Of a stretch of DNA of 64,000 nucleotides, positions 60,739 to 64,000 are shown in pieces. The notes under the pieces are model-generated. The model was not told the DNA's origin, ran no database searches, and saw only the letters and a list, made by a program, of their open reading frames with translations. Origin of the DNA: Bradyrhizobium commune (lineage in GTDB: Bacteria; Pseudomonadota; Alphaproteobacteria; Rhizobiales; Xanthobacteraceae); the NCBI RefSeq assembly GCF_015624505.1, contig NZ_CP061379.1, positions 6,138,001 to 6,202,000 of the forward strand, in the 5' to 3' direction. The translations under genes were made by a program, and so were the position numbers. Every line of letters begins with the position of its first letter. Position 1 is the stretch's first letter.

Positions 60739-60841
60739 GTCACAGTTAACGTGACGTTCAAGGACGGATTTGCGGAAAAACGCGGTGGAAGTATGAAGCT
60801 TGATTTTCCTCACGCAGTTGCCACTTTTGTGACCAGTCACA
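60739..60841. promoter_or_regulatory. Inverted repeats between hlyIII-like and ycjX genes
   Basis: GTCAC-AGTTAAC-GTGAC at 60739-60755 has the same arms and spacing as the element at 8482-8498 upstream of ctrA. TGTGAC-CA-GTCACA lies at 60828-60841. Both are in the divergent promoter region. Regulator unknown. Confidence 0.4.
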
Positions 60842-60874
60842 CATTTCCGCCTGCCGAGATCCTCTAACATTCAT

Positions 60875-62344
60875 ATGCCATTCAGTTTCCAGGATATGGT
60901 CGAGGAAGCGCGCCTGTCAGCCCGGGCGCTGATCGATTATGGCGAGCACTTCTTCAACCCGACGGTGCGGCTTGGCGTCACCGGCCTGTCGCGGGCCGGC
61001 AAGACCGTGTTCATCACCGCGCTGATCCACGGGCTGACGCGCGGCGGCCGGTTTCCGGTGTTCGAGGCCTATGCCTCGGGCCGGATCGCGCGGGCACATC
61101 TTGCGCCGCAGCCCGACGATGCCGTGCCGCGCTTTGCCTATGAAAGTCATCTGCGCGCGCTGATCGAGGAACGGCGCTGGCCGAACTCGACCGTCGACAT
61201 CAGCGAGCTGCGCCTCGTCATCGACTATCAACGCCAGAATGGCGCCGATCGCACGCTGACGCTCGACATCGTCGACTATCCCGGCGAATGGCTGCTCGAT
61301 CTGCCGCTGCTGCAAAAGAGCTTTGAGCAATGGTCGGCGGAGAGCCTGGCACTGTCGCGCGAGGCACCACGTGCGCATCTCGCCGGCGAATGGCACGCCC
61401 ATCTTGCAACCCTCAAGTCCGAGGCGCGCGAGGATGAGCAGGCCACACTCACAGCCGCAAAGCTCTTCACCGATTATTTGCGCGCCTGCCGCGACGAGCG
61501 CTTTGCGATGAGCCTGCTGCCGCCCGGCCGCTTCCTGATGCCGGGCAATCTCGCCGACACGCCGGCGCTGACCTTTGCGCCGCTCGACGTGCCCGCAGGC
61601 CGACTGGCACCGGATGGCTCGCTATGGGCCATGATGGTGCGGCGTTACGAGGCCTACAAGGACGTCGTGGTGCGGCCGTTCTTCCGCGATCATTTTGCCA
61701 GGCTCGATCGCCAGATCGTGCTGGCGGATGCGCTGGCCGCATTCAACTCCGGCCCCGAAGCGCTGCACGATCTCGAAGCGGCACTTGCGGGAATCCTCGA
61801 TTGCTTCCGTATCGGCCGCAGCACGATCCTCTCCAGCCTGTTCCGGCCGCGCATCGACCGCATCCTGTTCGCGGCGACCAAGGCGGACCATCTGCATCAT
61901 TCCAGCCACGACCGGCTCGAGGCCGTGCTGCGCCGCGCCGTCACCCGCGCCGTGGCGCGCGCGGAAGACACCGGCGCCGAGATCGACGTGGTCGCGCTTG
62001 CCGCCGTGCGCGCCACGCGCGAGGCACAGGTCGCGCATGGCCGCGACAAACTGCCGTCGATCCTGGGAACGCCGGCGGCAGGCGAAAGCGCCAGCGGCGA
62101 GTTTTTTGACGGCAACACGGAGGTTGCGACCTTTCCGGGCGATTTGCCGGCGGACCCGGAGCCATTGTTCAACGGCTCCGATGCGTTCCGCGGCCTCTCG
62201 ACCGAGGCCGCCGAAAAGAGCGATTTCCGCTTCCTGCGCTTCCGCCCGCCAAAGCTCGAACGCGAAGGCTCCGAAGAGCCGGTGCTGCCTCACATCCGCC
62301 TCGACCGTGCCTTGCAGTTCCTGATCGGAGACAAGCTCGCATGA
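60875..62344 (+). CDS. ycjX: YcjX-family P-loop protein
   Basis: The 489-residue protein belongs to the DUF463/YcjX family: Walker A GLSRAGKT (37-44) in VTGLSRAGKTVFITALIHGL, DYPGEWLLDLPLL as the G3-like Walker B region, and FAATKADHLHHSSHDRLEA as the G4-like region. YcjX proteins are induced by envelope stress (Psp-type) in enterobacteria. The ATG lacks a clear ribosome site. It overlaps the next gene by ATGA. Confidence 0.9.
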   Translation: MPFSFQDMVEEARLSARALIDYGEHFFNPTVRLGVTGLSRAGKTVFITALIHGLTRGGRFPVFEAYASGRIARAHLAPQPDDAVPRFAYESHLRALIEERRWPNSTVDISELRLVIDYQRQNGADRTLTLDIVDYPGEWLLDLPLLQKSFEQWSAESLALSREAPRAHLAGEWHAHLATLKSEAREDEQATLTAAKLFTDYLRACRDERFAMSLLPPGRFLMPGNLADTPALTFAPLDVPAGRLAPDGSLWAMMVRRYEAYKDVVVRPFFRDHFARLDRQIVLADALAAFNSGPEALHDLEAALAGILDCFRIGRSTILSSLFRPRIDRILFAATKADHLHHSSHDRLEAVLRRAVTRAVARAEDTGAEIDVVALAAVRATREAQVAHGRDKLPSILGTPAAGESASGEFFDGNTEVATFPGDLPADPEPLFNGSDAFRGLSTEAAEKSDFRFLRFRPPKLEREGSEEPVLPHIRLDRALQFLIGDKLA

Positions 62345-63369
62345 ACGACCGATCCAAGCCACGGCGGCCGGCGACGTTCCGGCTCGACGATCCCGGCGTC
62401 GTCGTCACCGAAGCCGACGAGACGGCGCGGCTCGGCCGCGGCACCATCCAGATCACGCCCGAGCCCGATCCGGCGATGCTGCCGGTCCCGATTGAAACGA
62501 CGTTGCCGGCGCGGCGCGGATTTCCCTGGGGCGCGCTGTTCTGGTCCGGCCTCGCCGGACTGACGCTGCTCGGCGTCGGACTCGGCGTGGTCCATCTGAT
62601 CGAAGATCTGTTTGCGCGCAGCGAGAGCCTTGGCTTCGTCGGACTTGCTCTTGCGTTCGTCACCACGCTTGCGCTCGCGGTGGTGATCGGGCGCGAAGCT
62701 TTTGGTCTTGCGCGCCTGGCGACGATCGAGAAGCTGCACCAGCGTGCGGCCACGGTCCTTGCCAGCGACGACCGCAGGGAGAGCCGCGCCATCGTGCAGG
62801 ATCTCATCAAGATCGCGCACCAGAACCCGCAGCTCGCGCGCGCCCGCGCCGCGCTGGAGAGCCATGCGGGCGAGATCATCGACGGCGCCGACATGATCCG
62901 GCTCGCCGAGCGCGAGTTGATGGCACCGCTGGACGCCGAAGCGCGGCGGCTGGTATCGGTTGCCGCGCAGCGGGTCTCGATCGTCACCGCCGTTTCGCCG
63001 CGCGCGCTGATCGACGTGATGTTCGTGTTCGTCGCCTCGCTTCGCCTGATCCGCCAGCTCGCCCGCCTCTATGGCGGCCGGCCCGGCGCGCTCGGCATGA
63101 TCCGCCTGCTCCGCCACGTCATCGCGCATCTCGCCATCACCGGCGGCATGGCGGCAAGCGACAGCCTGGTGCAGCAGATGCTTGGTCACGGCATTGCGGC
63201 AAAGCTGTCGCAGCGCTTGGGCGAAGGCATGCTCAACGGGTTGCTGACGGCGCGGTTGGGATTGGCCGCAATCGACGTCACAAGGCCGCTGCCGTTCGCA
63301 GCGCTGCCACAGCCAAAGCTGTCGGACCTCGCGACGGATCTGTTGCGGAGGAAAGAGGACGAGGAGTAG
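62341..63369 (+). CDS. YcjF-family (TIGR01620) membrane protein
   Basis: The 342-residue protein overlaps the ycjX stop by four bases (ATGA). It has a Pro-rich N-terminus, two membrane helices (about 60-85 and 95-120) and a C-terminal helical DUF697-like domain (ALIDVMFVFVASLRLIRQLARL, GMLNGLLTARLGLAAIDVTR). YcjX and YcjF usually occur as a pair. Its 3' end overlaps the convergent next gene by 92 bp. Confidence 0.87.
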   Translation: MNDRSKPRRPATFRLDDPGVVVTEADETARLGRGTIQITPEPDPAMLPVPIETTLPARRGFPWGALFWSGLAGLTLLGVGLGVVHLIEDLFARSESLGFVGLALAFVTTLALAVVIGREAFGLARLATIEKLHQRAATVLASDDRRESRAIVQDLIKIAHQNPQLARARAALESHAGEIIDGADMIRLAERELMAPLDAEARRLVSVAAQRVSIVTAVSPRALIDVMFVFVASLRLIRQLARLYGGRPGALGMIRLLRHVIAHLAITGGMAASDSLVQQMLGHGIAAKLSQRLGEGMLNGLLTARLGLAAIDVTRPLPFAALPQPKLSDLATDLLRRKEDEE

Positions 63370-64000
63370 CTCCCAAGGCCAGCACGCGCCACTGAAAGAG
63401 CGGTGAGTCCTTCGGCGGCGAGAGCTCCGGCGTCCAGCCCGTTAATTTTTCCAGCACGTAGGTATCACTGAGAACGCCGCGCCAGCGGCGTTCGACCTGG
63501 CCAAGCTGCTCGCGCTTGGCGGGGATCGAATCCCACAACGGCGCATGATTGTCCGGCTCACGCCCGACATAGATGCCGGCGTGCCCCTTGATCCGATCCA
63601 TGCCCGGATCGCGGAAATCCTGGAAGCGGCCGCGCTCGTTGAGCTCAGTCACGGGGACACGGCCCCGGAACAGCCAGCGCATCATCGCGTAGGTACGGTA
63701 ATCCGTCGTCGCGATCCAGGTCGCGCCGGTCTCATCCAGCGCGGTCTGCACGCGTGCCGCGACCTGCTCGAAGCCGGCCTCGCCGCCGACCGGGTCGATC
63801 CTGCCAAGGAAGTTCCAGGGCGCTGCGACGTAATAGAGGAACACGATGACGACGAAGGCGATGCCCGAGATCACCGCCGTGTTGGCCCAGAAGATGCTCG
63901 TCCGGATCATCCGCGTCGACCAGCCGACCTTCGGCATCATTGCGAGATTGATCGCCGCGGCGGCGAAGCCTGCCGGCCACATGAACATCGGCCAGGTATC
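63278..64000 (-). CDS. C-terminal part of a GT-C-like membrane protein, truncated
   Basis: The frame is open to the window edge, so the N-terminus is missing; about 240 residues are seen. Two hydrophobic helices, FMWPAGFAAAAINLAMM and NTAVISGIAFVVIVFLYYVA, precede a soluble domain (TWIATTDYRTYAMMRWLFRG, IYVGREPDNHAPLWDSIP). Such a tail occurs in glycosyltransferase-39-like proteins. It overlaps the ycjF-like gene by 92 bp at the 3' end; the last 35 residues read like a shadow of that gene, so the stop may be displaced. Confidence 0.55.
   Translation of the reverse strand, partial: DTWPMFMWPAGFAAAAINLAMMPKVGWSTRMIRTSIFWANTAVISGIAFVVIVFLYYVAAPWNFLGRIDPVGGEAGFEQVAARVQTALDETGATWIATTDYRTYAMMRWLFRGRVPVTELNERGRFQDFRDPGMDRIKGHAGIYVGREPDNHAPLWDSIPAKREQLGQVERRWRGVLSDTYVLEKLTGWTPELSPPKDSPLFQWRVLALGATPRPLSSATDPSRGPTALAVAALRTAAAL

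Overview
The window reads as a chromosomal segment of a high-GC alphaproteobacterium of the Bradyrhizobium/Nitrobacteraceae type. The evidence is: CtrA and its phosphotransferase ChpT in one window; fliI/fliJ beside ctrA; a compact cheA-cheW-cheY-cheB-cheR operon; families common in these bacteria (DUF1134/EipA, DUF3551, TctC-type binding proteins); and dispersed palindromic repeats I associate with Bradyrhizobium. No rRNA, IS element, phage gene or CRISPR array was seen. One tRNA (Val, anticodon CAC) is present.

Layout. 1-3.1 kb: surface-polysaccharide-like genes (truncated multi-pass membrane protein, SGNH hydrolase, acyltransferase-3). 3.4-6.3 kb: AraC regulator and an ECF sigma/anti-sigma pair. 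6.4-9.5 kb: fliJ and fliI, divergent from ctrA, with a 444-bp intergenic region carrying five GANTC sites, CtrA-like half-sites and a tandem mini-ORF leader in front of fliI. 9.6-13.0 kb: a CHAT-peptidase/TPR protein followed by a multi-pass membrane protein. 13.4-15.7 kb: a DUF350 / small Ser-rich protein / glutathionylspermidine-synthase-like cluster. 15.7-22.4 kb: chemotaxis operon and chpT. 22.6-28.4 kb: cysQ, YHS protein, EipA-like, coiled-coil protein, tRNA-Val, Gre-family factor and small unknowns.

28.4-41.4 kb is a mixed accessory zone: TctC/LysR pair, small secreted proteins, ankyrin protein, animal-type haem peroxidase, glycine-rich repeat protein, a possible nuclease-fold protein, a ThDP enzyme, an L,D-transpeptidase, a DUF2927 protein and a 1-Cys peroxiredoxin. 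41.5-46.3 kb: threonine-synthase-like gene divergent from a three-gene cluster (GTP-cyclohydrolase-II-like, DUF1688, uracil phosphoribosyltransferase) that matches the URC uracil-catabolism pathway. 46.3-48.5 kb: DUF898 membrane protein plus M48 protease. 48.9-51.5 kb: two tandem CYP153-type P450s. 51.7-57.7 kb: LysR-controlled acyl-CoA dehydrogenase / CoA-transferase / MaoC-like operon, then a benzoylformate-decarboxylase-like enzyme. 57.8-60.7 kb: two SDRs, a MarR regulator with a 25-bp perfect palindrome at its start, and a haemolysin-III protein. 60.9-64 kb: ycjX/ycjF-like pair and a truncated GT-C-like membrane protein.

The strongest leads are the CHAT-TPR/membrane-protein pair, the URC cluster with its altered UPRT PRPP loop, the 14-bp mini-ORF array at fliI, the GANTC cluster before ctrA, and the MarR palindrome. 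All functional calls come from reading translated sequence; no database search was possible.
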